A stretch of DNA of 64,000 nucleotides from Silene conica (GCA_029255685.2 CM055318.2:3539001-3603000), one strand, 5' to 3'. Positions 47,738-59,529 are shown, counted from the stretch's first letter. Numbers and translations: made by a program. The notes: generated from the sequence alone by a model not told the origin.

Positions 47738-47753
47738 AATATGTTAAAGAGAA

Positions 47754-47973
47754 TCAACTGGTGTTAGTCTAGTAGTAATTCAGTTAAACTTTAAAGCTTA
47801 TAGAAATGCAGGAGTTGAGAGGAAATGCAGGAGTTGAGAGGTCTCAGGTTCGATTACCAGCCGAGTCGATGACCACTTGGCCACTGCAGCCCCCGAATGG
47901 GTGGCTTACATGGTTCATGTGGTGGTGCGGGAATGCATGGGCCCGGGAGGATTAAACCCCTCGTCACTAAAAA
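47754..47973 (+). mobile_element. tRNA-derived SINE, family 2
   Basis: Box A-like GGTGTTAGTCTAGTAG at the start, box B GGTTCGATTACC, body with GGCCACTGCAGCCCCCGAAT and GGTGGTGCGGGAATGCATGG, and an A-rich tail. A perfect 16-bp target duplication AATATGTTAAAGAGAA flanks it (47738-47753, 47974-47989). Between the A and B boxes a 19-bp string AAATGCAGGAGTTGAGAGG-type is duplicated, which lengthens the tRNA-like head. The perfect duplication suggests a recent insertion. Confidence 0.93.
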
Positions 47974-48231
47974 AATATGTTAAAGAGAACCGGTTCACGT
48001 AAGCTTGTTAGATTTTAATATATCCGACGTTTATTATTCATTTATTAATGAGATCGAGTTATAGTCGGCCTAAGAATATTCTTGTAAATTGATGTAGCAT
48101 ATACTTGTTCATCGTCAAGGACAAAGAGACGTGATACCAATAGTAGCCTTAATTATCGTCTTGTACGAGTTGTGATTAAGAGTGTTTGTTGCCATTCGCG
48201 ATTCGACGTATCAAATTCCATTGTTTTAAAA

Positions 48232-48710
48232 TAGGGTGTTAATAAGACGAGAAAACTAGCAAGCAATTTGAAATCGACTCGGTTAAAACTCGGCTCGTGT
48301 GAGTTTGACTAGGACTCGAAATGGCTCGAGTAGTTTAACGAGTTTAGTCGAGCGAACGCTGTCTCACCTCGAAAAGCTCGTGAGCGGTTCAAAATTGTTT
48401 TTGTGCTTATATAAGATATGATATTGCTCATATGTTATAAAAATATTCTATCATGATTATATATTCGTATCACACAAATCAAATGTCTCGGTGATTTGGC
48501 AAATTTTTTTACATACAACTTTCGAGCCGTTAAAAATATTGGAAGAAAAAAATTAAAAAATTAGCATGATGTATAGGCTTGATTAGAGCTTGAAGTTGGC
48601 TCGAGTTCGCATTAAAGCTTGTAACCTTATAACTAACACACTTTTTTCAAGGTTCGGATAAGCTCGAGATCGACTCGAGTTTGAGTTTCAGCTCGGCTTG
48701 TTAAACCCTA
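48232..48710. mobile_element. hAT-like MITE, GAGCTCG-rich
   Basis: Ends TAGGGTGTTAATAAG and (complement) TAGGGTTTAACAAG, flanked by TTTTAAAA and TTTAAAAA as a near 8-bp duplication. The interior is rich in GGCTCGAG/CGAGCTC strings. A sister copy, cut by the satellite, is at 61738. Confidence 0.72.
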
Positions 48711-49823
48711 TTTAAAAACACCGAAAATATTTTTTGTTTATATTTTCTATACGAGTTATACATAAATAAAATTCTTATATTATTGTAAAAAGATTATAAT
48801 TCGGTAAAAGAAATTACAGATCGACCAAACACGAGATTATTATAAGCAATAACTCTTGAAATTTTAGTGGAAATAAATAAACAATTTAAATTGCTTGACT
48901 TAAGAATGAGGACGACTTCATCAACGTCCATTTAAAAAAGGTTTGACCGACGTGGATGACGATAATTGGTGATTTAATATATAAGCAACTTTGATGATTG
49001 TTAGTGGAATCAAAGCGTTTTGATTCTGACGGACACTCTCCGTTATGAGCTAAAATAGATAATATTTTTTTATAATAACATAAGCAGGAGGATAAGTTAG
49101 GATAAATGGAGCACCGCAGAAATAATATCATTTGAATAATCGATTATTCGTTTTCAGCTTCTGATGAATATTGTCCAATATTAATGAAATTTTGTGCAGT
49201 GGAATATAACGACTTTGTTGGGTTTACTTTGGAACAAATTTGTTCCGTTGTCTTGTGTAATTGACACCTACGTAAACATGTGGCTAATTTTCCTTTGTTG
49301 CCATGCATTCCATCAAACCCACAACTTTTTACTTCCACATATTTTAGTACTTCCTAAAAGTTTGCTTAATTGCTTGAATAATCTTAATCGCACTAAGTGG
49401 AATTTAAAAAGAAATGACCTTTTAAAGTTCCCAAATTATCCTCCATTTCTTCAAATTTGTAACGAAAATGTACGTATTTGCTAAATTCCGTACATAAAAT
49501 TACTTACTTTTTACACAATTTTTCCTAATATTTCATGAATAACCTTTATCTTAGAAAAGATGAAAAGAGTCATCTCTCACTTTCTCTACAATTCGTTAAT
49601 AGTTCAATAATTATAGATTATAATTCACACATATCACACGTATTTTATCTGTTCCATCAACAATTTTATTAATACTCATTTTTTAATCGATCTATCTAAT
49701 TAATGTTTTTTTCAAAAAGGGGGATTTTTTTACAATTAGGGTTTGAAACTTTGAATTGATATTGGATTTGAATTTACAAACCTAATTGATTATGAATTTA
49801 ACAAATATGAGTGAACAAATTTA
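48711..49823. other. AT-rich intergenic region
   Basis: Short overlapping frames on both strands near 49140-49490 show no recognised domain. No gene called. Confidence 0.5.
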
Positions 49824-50312
49824 GGAGTCGTCTGGTTGGTCATGGGAAGATGAAATTCCCGGGAAGACTAAATTCATATGAACTTAAAAATTACGTGAAT
49901 TATATAAATTTTGTTTGGTTGAATGTGAGAACTTCAATTCATGTAGGAATTGAGTTCCATAGGAAGTTCTACTTCCCATGAATTGATCAACCAAACAATA
50001 CTTCATTTACTCACCTAGGAGTCGTTTGGTTGATTATGGAAGTTAATTTTATAGGAACTTAGAATTCATGGGAAATAAGTTCTCACATCCAATTCGTGTG
50101 AATTTGAGAAAACTGTTTGGTTACTTATGTAGGAATTAAATTCCACAGGAACTTTCAATGACCATGGGGGAGTAGGTAAGCAAGTTCATACATTATGTAG
50201 GCATTGAAAATTCATGGGAAGTTTTAATTCCCGTATTTTCCAAAAAAATTGTCAACCAAACCACCCACCTTTTTTTTAAAACCATGATTTTAAATGGCAA
50301 CCAAGCAATTCC
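49824..50312. mobile_element. composite Tourist-like MITE
   Basis: Left end GGAGTCGTCTGGTTGG and right end (complement) GGAATTGCTTGGTTGCC are flanked by TTA (49821-49823 and 50313-50315). A second left end GGAGTCGTTTGGTTG starts at about 50020 and CAACCAAAC strings occur at 49990 and 50262, so two related elements appear joined or nested. Confidence 0.72.
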
Positions 50313-50315
50313 TTA

Positions 50316-51209
50316 ATGCGTAACAAGAAATTTGATGAGATAATGAACAATTGCAAATCAACACTACGGACAGAAATAATAGACATTGAAGAGATTATCT
50401 GCTAGATACGCACACAGTGGCCGACCACCATCGGCGTCAACCTTCGGCCGATATCGTAAGTTATTCAGAATTTGTGTTAACCCTTAACAAAATAGCAAAA
50501 GGGCAATTAAAATCATGTCTTATCAACCCCTATCCATGATATTAAACACAAATTCTCGTTCCTTGCAAAAAAAAACACACACAAATTCTCGTATAGTCAA
50601 TTAGTAATATGTGACGGATTTAGTGTACTTTTATGGCCATCTTAGCTTATTTACATAATATACTCCGTATAATGATACTTATTAGCTATTTGACTCGTTT
50701 TATATTTAAGTTCGTTATAACAATAATTTGTGTTAAATAAGTTATTCGGGGTATACAACTAACCAAGCACCACCTAGGCAACTTCTCACCTGGTGACACA
50801 TATTATTTAAAGTACGTAGATTAAAGATTAATTAATCGATCATATGCAAAGGTTAACAAAGGATTCCGTATAATATAAGTTTATCCATACATTTTTATTT
50901 TAGATGGTTGGATTGAGATAATAAGACGGAATTTTTCACTATTTAATGGTCAAATGTAACAATAACAGTAGTTTTGTCGATACATTTTATGATAACTTGT
51001 TTTCTAAAATTAACCACATTTAACTATTAAATATAATAGTCACAAAATCTCGTCATATTATTTCAAATTAAGATGCCACTTAAAAGAAGAGAAGCTAAAG
51101 TTTATCATATGATTCGAGGATTTGTGTATATATGTGCAATTATCTTATCACATGGTGTAACGAAACACCCAAGAATTATCAATTACAGTACCTAATTGAC
51201 ATTGACAAT
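50316..51209. other. intergenic; decayed fold-back near 50913-51067
   Basis: TGAGATAATAAGACGGAATTT and the inverted CACAAAATCTCGTCATATTA enclose about 155 bp. This is an old relative of the hairpin at 57505. No gene seen. Confidence 0.55.
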
Positions 51210-51437
51210 AATTCTTGCTTCAGACCGTTTTGTTTCAGACGGATCAAAATATCACCATTTTTTTAATAGAATAATGTAACCATTTAATAACAAAATGTTA
51301 TATCGTAAATTAGTTACTATTTACTCTGAAAAATGATGTTAATATTTTATCAAGAAATAGCAACATTTTACTGTAAAAATGGCTACAATAAGTCCGTGTG
51401 AATTTCAGACCAAAAATAACGGTCTGAAATAAGAATT
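51210..51437. mobile_element. MITE with TTCTTGYTTCAGACCG ends
   Basis: Ends AATTCTTGCTTCAGACCGTT and AACGGTCTGAAATAAGAATT are near-perfect inverted copies around 228 bp. The same ends, in poorer form, surround the hairpin at 57505. Confidence 0.75.
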
Positions 51438-51753
51438 TGCCGTACTTAAATCAACGATGATTTTTTGGACCGTTATGCTTGCTACTGCATGTTTTCTTTT
51501 CAGTCATAATTCAAAACTTCTTGTTTCAAACCAAAAATATATGTTTAAAGTAATAAAACGGGTTAAATAGTTACTATTTTATTTATAAGACAAAAATAAA
51601 ATGTCTAGATATTAGCAAAAAGACTTGTCTTATTTATGCAAGTATTATATATTTGACCCGTTTTAGTCTTAAAACAATTATATCCGTATTAAGAAAGACT
51701 TATTGTTGGTTGTTATTAGATTCTCAACCCATGTTAAAATGCGAAACTAATAT

Positions 51754-52081
51754 GGCGTTGTTTGATAAGCAATATATTAGCTAAAAGTAGCGATTTTGGC
51801 GTAAATAGTAGATTGATTGATCAAAATTACCAATTTTAAGTGTTTGGTGAGTGACATATTCAAATAACATATTGAGTGGAATCTACTATTGTTAATTACG
51901 TTGTTAATAGCAGCATATTCTAATAGTTATATTCATTTTATACATGAAGTAAGTGTTAATTACCAAACACGTTTTCTTAATTCTGATAATTTAATTCGAA
52001 GCATTGTCTAATCTGCTGATAAATCTGCCAACTATATTTTGCTAATGTTATTTTCTTCTTCCGTTTGCCAAACAGAACAAC
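51754..52081. mobile_element. Tourist-like MITE, diverged
   Basis: GGCGTTGTTTGATAAGC at the left and GCCAAACAGAACAAC at the right form inverted ends like those of 27931-28260. Target duplication is not clear. Confidence 0.55.
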
Positions 52082-52588
52082 AGTCCCACTAAATTTATGA
52101 TAATTGATGGTAATTAAGTTTTTACAAAGTAGTTTGCAAAAAAAATAGACTTATTAGATCAACAAATAATGTACAAAATGACATTACTTGATAACTAAGT
52201 CAAACCTAATACATTATTAACAAATCTTTATTTAGATTATCTAACGTGTTTTATATGTATTGTTTATGAGTTCCGTTATAAACTTTTGAGCTTAACGTTC
52301 ATTCGAAGTAACTCAAAAAGTTTATACAATGATTGTAAATTGCATGAAAAATAAAGGTAAATATAAAGTCAAATAAAGGAGTGAAATTTACGCAAGAAAA
52401 CATGTCTCTTGACTCTTGAGTGTTGCTCGTAAAATACTAAAATGTGGAGTCGTTGCAATGTGCATTGACGATAAAGTGAGTACTACTAAAGAGTATAGAC
52501 TAGTGCAAATTAAATGTACAACTATGATTAGCAAAACGTGCAAATTTGCCAGAAAACTGCTTGACTAACTTAGTTGACTTGACTTTAA
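52082..52588. other. AT-rich intergenic region
   Basis: Nothing recognised. Confidence 0.55.
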
Positions 52589-52596
52589 GACGATGC

Positions 52597-52949
52597 TAGG
52601 ACTGGTCCAGAGTGCGGGTCGGCATTGGTAAACCGGACCCAACCCGTCACTGAACCCGGATGTAACCCGCCCCGCCTCATCCGGGTTCAAACCCGTTCCG
52701 GCCCGTGTGTGTAAAGTAACCGGGTCAGGGTTCAATTTCTGGAACCCGGCCCGGAAGGTGACCCGTACCCGTCCAGACCATCCCCCAGTCCCGCCCTCAA
52801 CCCTCCCTGGACCGGGTTTGAGTTACACTTCCCAAGAATCAGGCCCAACTCGTCCTGACCCCGGGTCGTGTTCGGGTCCCATACCTTAAACCCGCGCCTC
52901 CCCTCGACCCGTCCCGAACCCGGCCGACCCGCATCATTGACCACCCCTA
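52597..52949. mobile_element. hAT-like MITE, GGGTCCGGGTT-rich
   Basis: 353 bp with ends TAGGACTGGTC and (complement) TAGGGGTGGTC, flanked by GACGATGC (52589-52596) and GACGATAC (52950-52957), an 8-bp duplication with one mismatch as expected for hAT. The interior is a GC-rich patchwork of ACCCGG/CCGGGT strings, a sharp GC island in AT-rich DNA. Frames on both strands reflect this bias, not genes. Confidence 0.8.
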
Positions 52950-52957
52950 GACGATAC

Positions 52958-53932
52958 ACTCACAAGTCACGAGTCACGAGTTACAAGTCCATCACTAGTG
53001 CACCCGACTTGAGTCAATGGGTCGGGTAGTCGGGTGCAAGGAAAACTCTGAATTTGGTTATTAGAAACCTAAAGACGCTCTTCTATTTTAAACTTTTAAT
53101 CAATTATTTTATGCAACAATAAGTCAATAATCAGAGAATTATCATAAAGAAACTATTTTAAGAGTTATACGACACTTGAATAAACTTTCGTGCTAAGAAT
53201 TTGCCTACTTCATTAGTACGTAGTACGATAGCTTCTAATGTTGAATTGAACTTGTAGGGTTGATAACTTCGATTGAGCAAGTTCTCTGCCTACCAGACAA
53301 TTTTTAACCGCCCTTGGATAATAGGAAACAACCCACATTTTCTCGTACTTGTGCAAAAGCCGGATATCGATCAGTAAGAGCCATTAATCAGGCACAAATT
53401 CTCATTGAAGACGGACACTATCCGTCACAAGTTGAAGATGGATAGGAGCACCTCTCACATAATATTATATATTTGTTGGTTAGATAAAATACATTGTCTT
53501 TCTAAAATGTTGCATATATATGTTGGTTAGATAGTTGATATTTATAATTTATAAGTTCATCGACTGTAATTTGTCTCATATCACGTTATTTTTCATTATA
53601 ATACATAACCACTTGATAATGAGACAGAGATTAAATATAAAAGCGGAATACAGGAGATCAAGTCACAATCAGCCATAAGAATACCCAACTTCATCGACTG
53701 TGTCCATGCCAAACCACCCATATTTTCGATCAAGACCAAATAGACCAATATAAGTATGATCCAATCTTCGTTCCACCATTATCCTTTAATTTTATCTCTG
53801 ATCCACAGAGTTTCGTCCGGTCGATCCAATCAAGTTTAGAAACCAATAAGCTTCCCTTGTTGACTATTACAGATGACCATTCAAAAGGCTCATGGTCATA
53901 TAGCACTCGAAAAGACGTTATTGTGCATACTA
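52958..53932. other. intergenic; MITE fragment near 53395-53455
   Basis: GGCACAAATTCTCATTGAAG and ATCCGTCACAAGTTGAAGATG at about 53390-53440 are one end of the Mutator-like MITE family. No gene seen. Confidence 0.5.
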
Positions 53933-54279
53933 TAGGTCGCCAAACATTTGGGCGACCCAACCAACCCCTTGAGTCACCTATGACCAGCCCGACTCGACTC
54001 GCCAAACGTTAGCGCGCGACAAGGTCGAACAAAGCCAACCTTACCTCGCCCCGACACTCTTAAACCCGCCTCTAAAGATATTATTAAAAAATGAGGCTGA
54101 ATCGAGCCTCTCAGCTTCGTCCTCCACCCGTACCGGTCGGTTTTTGGACCATCTACACCAAGTATAGCCTGACTCGTGTTGACCCGTACCCTTCCCTAGG
54201 TCGGTCTCAAACCCATTTACCCAGCATTATCCATCCCAACACGGCCCGACCCAAAATTTTGAGTTTTTGACCACTCCTA
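53933..54279. mobile_element. hAT-like GC-rich element, limits approximate
   Basis: TAGGTCGCCAAAC at the left and TTTTGACCACTCCTA at the right resemble hAT-type ends. The interior has GACCCGTACC and GGCCCGACCC strings. No matching 8-bp duplication was found, so the limits may be wrong. Confidence 0.45.
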
Positions 54280-54824
54280 GGACCACATATTACTCAAACT
54301 CATGGAATCATGGTGCTCCATGTTTAATCCTTATTGTAATTATTAAATAGAACTATAAAAAATACAAATCACCCAAAAATAACGATAAAAAATCCAACAA
54401 AAAACGGCTATATCCTCCAAAAAAAAAGCGTGTGTTTAGTCTTTACAAATTGCCAAATTCATCCGATTATTATCACAAATTTCCTCAGAAATTAAGACTC
54501 TTTCTCTTTCTTTCTCCATACAAACTTAATATTTATCCAAAATATCCAATATTGTCGTCATCTTTTCCTCAATTTTTCTTAATCATATACATTAATTCAC
54601 CATAATAAATCCCATAATAATTATAATTTATTTATTTCCATAACCCCTTTTATTTTCCAAAAACAAAAAACGTCTACTTTCCTAAATTTACCCACAAAAA
54701 TTTCTGTTTTTTTGTTCCAAAAAGTGAATTTTTAGGGTTTTTAATTAATTTAATTATCTGGGTGTTTGTTTTGTTGGTTGAAATTGGTATTTTATTGGTA
54801 AAGTTTGAATCTTTACCCTTAAAA

Positions 54825-56944
54825 ATGTCGACGAAATTAGGAACTGCTAAAGATTTGGCTGAGAAAATGTTGTTAATGGCGGAACAAGGTGGTCATTATT
54901 GTTCTAAAAAAACTGATACTATTTGCAAAGATTGCTGTTGTCAGGTAATTTTTCTATCTATCGATTTTAATTAATCAATTAATTTAATTTTGTGATCTGG
55001 GGTTTAATTTTGTTTTAATTTGATGTAGATTGAAAGTTTATTGATTTAATGTTTTATGAATTGATTGATTGATTATTTTTGTTGAATTGTTAGTGTAAAG
55101 TTTGAATTTTCTGCTGTAATTTTCTGAATTTTTTGTTTTCTGTGTTTTGTTTGTTTTTGGATTGGCATTGTTGTTTCCTGGAAAATTCCTGATGATAATT
55201 GTCGATTAATGCAGATGATTATTTGGATCTAGTAAAATTGGTGTTTTTTCTGTATGAAAGGCCATGAATGATTCAAATAGTTATTATGTGAGACGGTCTT
55301 AGACCGTCTTATATTGAGACGGTCTTATACTGTGAGACGGTCCTTTAGGTAGAAGCATCATTCGTTTACTAGTAATGAATGAGTAATGTTAATGTCTCGG
55401 GGTGTGAAACCGTCTTATTCTATAATTATCGTCATATTAAGTAATTATGATGGTATGATTGTTCCATGGCACCAAATTTGATGTTGATCTAGCCATTATC
55501 ATGTCGTTAGATGAATTTTGCAGTATAAACAAGGAAAGCTTTAATCTTTATGATGAAACCCAAATTCTCAATGAAGACGGACATATCTGTCACAAGCGCT
55601 CAAGACGGGTCAAGTAATACCCAAGTGGTTAGATAAGACAAAAGCATAATGCTACTCCGTATATGTCCGTTTTCAATGAGACTTACTGATGATGATGATG
55701 AAATCGGTGTATGAATTCAGTTTATGTGAATGATTGTGTATTAAATGTAAAGATGGGGAGCTTTAGGATTATGTATTTGTGTCAATGTTGTTGCTTTAGG
55801 GTGGGTTTTGATTTAGTAACTCATGGATTATGGTATGTTTTTTGTCTAGCAGTCGAGCAAATCGAGAATTTCGAGATTATGTTGTGTTTTAAGAGGGTTG
55901 GATTTGAGGATTTGCTTGTTCGTTTTCTTGATTATTCCGATGTGCACTCTTGGTGTGTATCTACATGGGCAAAAGATTACCTACTTTCTTCGGCCTTTGT
56001 GGGAAAAGCCTCCGAGACCATTTCATGTAATCCCTCACTATTACAACGAAAACGTGACTATGGAGAATCTCTGCAAGCTTCATGGTTGGAAAGTTCGTGA
56101 CTTCCCAAGACGTGTTTTTGATGCCGTTCTTTTCAGCAACGAGGTCGATATACTTACTTTAAGGTGGCAGGAATTGTACCCGTACGTTACACAATTTGTG
56201 TTACTTGAGTCTAACTCCACATTTTCGGGGTTGCCTAAGCCTTTGGAATTCGCTGCCAATCGAGACAAGTTCAAGTTTGTAGACCCCCGGTTGACTTATG
56301 GAACTATTGGAGGACGGTTTAAGAAGGGAGAAAACCCTTTTGTCGAGGAAGCTTATCAACGCGTTGCACTTGACCAACTTTTAAGGATCGCGGGCATATC
56401 AGATGATGACCTGTTGATAATGTCAGATGTTGACGAGATTCCGAGTAGGCACACTATCAATCTCTTGAGATGGTGTGACGATATTCCCGATGTTCTTCAT
56501 CTTCAACTTAAGAACTACATATACTCTTTCGAGTTTCTCGTGGATAACAATAGTTGGAGAGCTTCAATCCACAAGTACCAAACGGGAAAGACGAGGTACG
56601 TCCATTACCGGCAGACCGATGATCTCTTAGCTGATGCTGGGTGGCACTGTAGCTTTTGTTTCCGTCGTATCAGCGAGTTTATATTCAAGATGAAAGCTTA
56701 TAGCCATAACGATAGGGTACGATTCTCTCATTTCTTGAACCCAAAAAGAATTCAGCGAGTAATCTGCAAAGGGGCCGACCTATTTGACATGCTACCCGAG
56801 GAATACACATTCAAGGCTATAATCGGGAAGATGGGTCCCGTCCCACATTCCTACTCTGCAGTTCATTTACCGTCTTATCTTTTGGATAATGCCGATGATT
56901 ACAAGTTTCTATTACCCGGAAACTGCTTAAGAGAAGGTGAGTGA
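54825..56944 (+). CDS. GT17 beta-1,4-mannosyl-glycoprotein GlcNAc-transferase family protein
   Basis: Exon 1 is 54825-54944 and exon 2 is 55853 (or 55850)-56944, joined in phase 0 to give 403 or 404 residues. The product is a type II Golgi protein: a Cys-rich cytosolic head ([14 protein letters not shown]), a single membrane anchor (about 60-79), then the catalytic domain. Strong family motifs are [45 protein letters not shown], the metal-binding DVDE (about 232-235), GWHCSFCFR and LPEEYTFK. Family members are annotated as adding bisecting GlcNAc to N-glycans; whether plant ones do this is not settled. ATG 54825 is the first in frame; a second Met (54876) would also give a normal-looking head. 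The leader 54499-54824 is CT-rich. The intron (about 905 bp) carries a MITE, and the acceptor is TAGCAG. Confidence 0.96.
55559..55694. mobile_element. Mutator-like MITE in the GT17 intron
   Basis: Inverted ends AAATTCTCAATGAAGACGGA and (complement) TAAGTCTCATTGAAAACGGA. ATGATGAAA flanks both sides (55550-55558 and 55695-55703), though a GATGATGATG run makes the right limit uncertain. Same family as the one in NPH3 intron 3. A TGAGACGGTCTTA fold-back occurs nearby at 55287-55350. Confidence 0.7.
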
Positions 56945-57504
56945 CATTTGAAGCAGTGCGGTGCAGTGCGGTGTTTGTTCTCAGCGATCATTCCGTGTTT
57001 TATGGAGGAATCACATGGTCAAAACTGGAGTGTTTTGGGGAACCTTGTACATATTTCTAATCCCCAATTTTGCTTGGAAAGAGGTACATATCAAATCCCC
57101 GGGAAAGACGCTTTCTTGTTCGATCATGAATTCAAGAGCTCTTGGGTATGCCATGACTAATCTCATATCTCATATATACGCTTATAGATTCAGAATACTC
57201 GGAGCTTTTTTTTAATGTGATAGGATTGTTTTGCTCACCATGGTTTTAGACTAATATGTTCGTATATTCTTTCTCTTCCTCTTCGTGACAATGTTCTTTG
57301 GATTGCTTACTTATTTCCGATCAATTAGCTCATTGAATCTATTTGCCTTCCTGTATCGGTCAAGTTTCATAATTGTTCGCCTTTTCTATTAGATACAACC
57401 ACCTCCAACCTACTTGTCCTGGTTGGTTTATGCTTGGTAGATTTAGGTTTGATTTGCTGTTTAGAGACAACTGTTAAATCAGTGGGTCTTGCTTTAGACA
57501 ACAA
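56945..57504. other. GT17 3' UTR and downstream flank
   Basis: Sequence after the stop contains frames without recognised domains; it most likely holds the 3' UTR. No clear end can be set. Confidence 0.45.
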
Positions 57505-57629
57505 TTTTGGTCTGAAATAATAAGACGGGATTTTGTAATCATTTTACAGCCAAATGTTGACCATACTATCGTGGTTACTTTTGGCCGTAAAATGGTTACA
57601 AAATCCCGTCTTATTATTTCACACCAAAA
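57505..57629. mobile_element. MITE with 50-bp arms, downstream of GT17
   Basis: Arms 57505-57554 and 57580-57629 match at 47 of 50 positions when inverted (TTTTGGTSTGAAATAATAAG...). The loop is 25 bp. Outer flanks TCTTGCTTTAGAC and GCCTGAAACAAGA are a poorer continuation of the inverted ends, so the whole element is about 57487-57647. Confidence 0.85.
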
Positions 57630-57647
57630 GTGACGGCCTGAAACAAG

Positions 57648-59232
57648 AATTTGTGCTGTTAAATAGAACCCGATACTTCCTTTAGGCTTTATTTCATTGA
57701 AATCTGGATTACAGATGTCTTTAAAGACGGTGTAAGCCAAGAGGGGAACGGTGTAGCCCAATGAGACGGTGGGTTGCGCCGCTTGCGCATCTGCACGCTT
57801 TCGGATTTGATGCCTAGTTTCCGATTTATTCAGGTCCGGTCAGACCCCTTTCTAAGAACCAATATGCTAATGGTTAAGACCGAAGTATTAGATGGGAGAA
57901 ACCCGTGGGACCCACCTTGTCGTGCTAACGACGTATAGTTATGTACTTGTGTTAAGCTAAGATGTGTTGTGCACATCTCATACTACACAATATCAAATTA
58001 GTTACTTGCCTGTGTAGGCTGTGTTAGGCTTATGGTTGGTCGGTCGGCCGACTTATAATTCGAAAAAAATATCTTTTTGAAGAATTAGTAGGCCCTTAGT
58101 CTCTAATCTCCGCTTTGTTTTTAATTACGTCTATGTCATCCTTTTACTTCATATCAGAAAGTAGGCATTAACTTTTCGATTTCCGAATTTTATGTATTCT
58201 TGTAATCTCGACTCGCGTTCGGTGTTCGGTGTTTCTTTTCGGGTGTAAAGAGAGTCACAACGACGTTGACGGTTTTGTCGAACCGGTGCAATTATGAAGT
58301 AAGTTGATGTAATGAGAAAGACCAAGTGGGAATAATGATGAGGTGGGTTTGGTAACATCCCATGTTAGTTGGTTCTGTCCCTATTATTAAGGCATGTGAT
58401 CCTTTCTTGGCATTCTTTGCTTGCCTTATTCTAATCCTATTTCTTTTTTTTCTGTGACGGATTATACACTGTTGTCGATGGTGGATACCTCGGATTATAC
58501 TGAATGTATCTGATAAATTTATATTGGGTTGTCGAGTGAGTTGAGTTGTCGAGCTTCAATAACGTAAATTCTTAAATGAGTAGAGTTTGGAGAACATCGA
58601 CTTTAACTCGTCTCTTTAAACAATCTGAATTCGTACAACATGCATAAACTTATCAAACAAGTCGTGACTCGAGATCAAACAGTCCAACAGCTAGTTATTT
58701 AATAGTCTACCACTATTTTCCCTCGTCAGGTATGATGAACATGGCAACCGAGCAGTCACGATGTGTGACTGCTCGTGAATGCCGAGGGGAAAGGCAGGGC
58801 TATACACCTTGTAGTGAGATGGATGGAGTAGGGTTTCGGGCAAATCGGGCTCGATATTTCTTTAGCCCAATTAATATTGGAACATTTTATCGCCCCGTTC
58901 TTTGGATTTGGGCTTTGCGCTGGTACCATATAGGTTTGGTTTTTCAGTGTACGGGCTAAAACTTTGGTAGAATTCAGATCGGATTAAATATTTGAACTCG
59001 AGTTCAAGTAGTTAAGAGGGTCATATTAATACTCCCAAAACATATGTCTTACGTTTCAGACCGATATTTTATTATCAAAGATTTCTCATATACAAAGATA
59101 CTTCCTCTGTCGTATACATTTGTTTATATTTAATTAAAATATTAATTAGAAAGAATAGATGTACATATTGAGACAAAAGTACATTCTCTAGTTAATTAGA
59201 GTTTTAAAACACCCATATCACATTATATGGGT
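57648..59232. other. intergenic region
   Basis: No supported gene. A perfect 11-bp stem CGAGCAGTCAC/GTGACTGCTCG with a 5-base loop lies at 58749-58775. A GC-richer stretch near 57720-57920 shows no domain. A degraded Stowaway-like start (ACTTCCTCTGTCGTATACAT) is near 59100. Confidence 0.5.
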
Positions 59233-59249
59233 AATAATAAGCAAATGTT

Positions 59250-59433
59250 CTTTTTGGATAACGAGGGATTCTAGCTGTGTCGTTATATTTGGTACGTATT
59301 GTGTAAATCCCCAAATATACGTGGTAGCCTGTAAATCACGTATATCGTTGCTTTTAGTGAGACTTAAACCCAGACTCTTGAAAATTTTATCTAAATTTTA
59401 ACCGCTAGACTCCCATCCTCCGGTTTTACGAAC
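59250..59433 (-). mobile_element. tRNA-derived SINE, family 1
   Basis: Minus strand: GGGAGTCTAGCGGTTAAAAT (box A region), GGGTTTAAGTC (weakened box B), and body with TACGTGATTTACAGGCTACC. Flanked by TAATAAGCAAATGTT and TAATAAACAAATGTT (14 of 15). Same family and orientation as 39441-39698, but shorter. Confidence 0.82.
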
Positions 59434-59529
59434 TAATAAACAAATGTTACAATCACATATTCTATATTCACATGTGTTCCTTGTGTGAATAATTGCAAAA
59501 TTCCCATTACTTTTCTTTAACAGTTAAGA

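Noticed and set aside
52707-52959. Pro/Gly/Arg-rich frames on both strands
   Set aside because: Explained by the CCCGG-rich interior of the hAT-like MITE.
54762-54824. Upstream extension of GT17 exon 1
   Set aside because: The frame is open, but has no ATG before 54825, so it is leader sequence.
55711-56100. 129-residue frame overlapping the GT17 exon in another phase
   Set aside because: It covers intron 1 sequence and a shifted frame of exon 2. The other frame matches the GT17 family from end to end.
58749-58775. Perfect 11-bp stem-loop
   Set aside because: Short and isolated. No gene end, terminator or repeat family could be tied to it.
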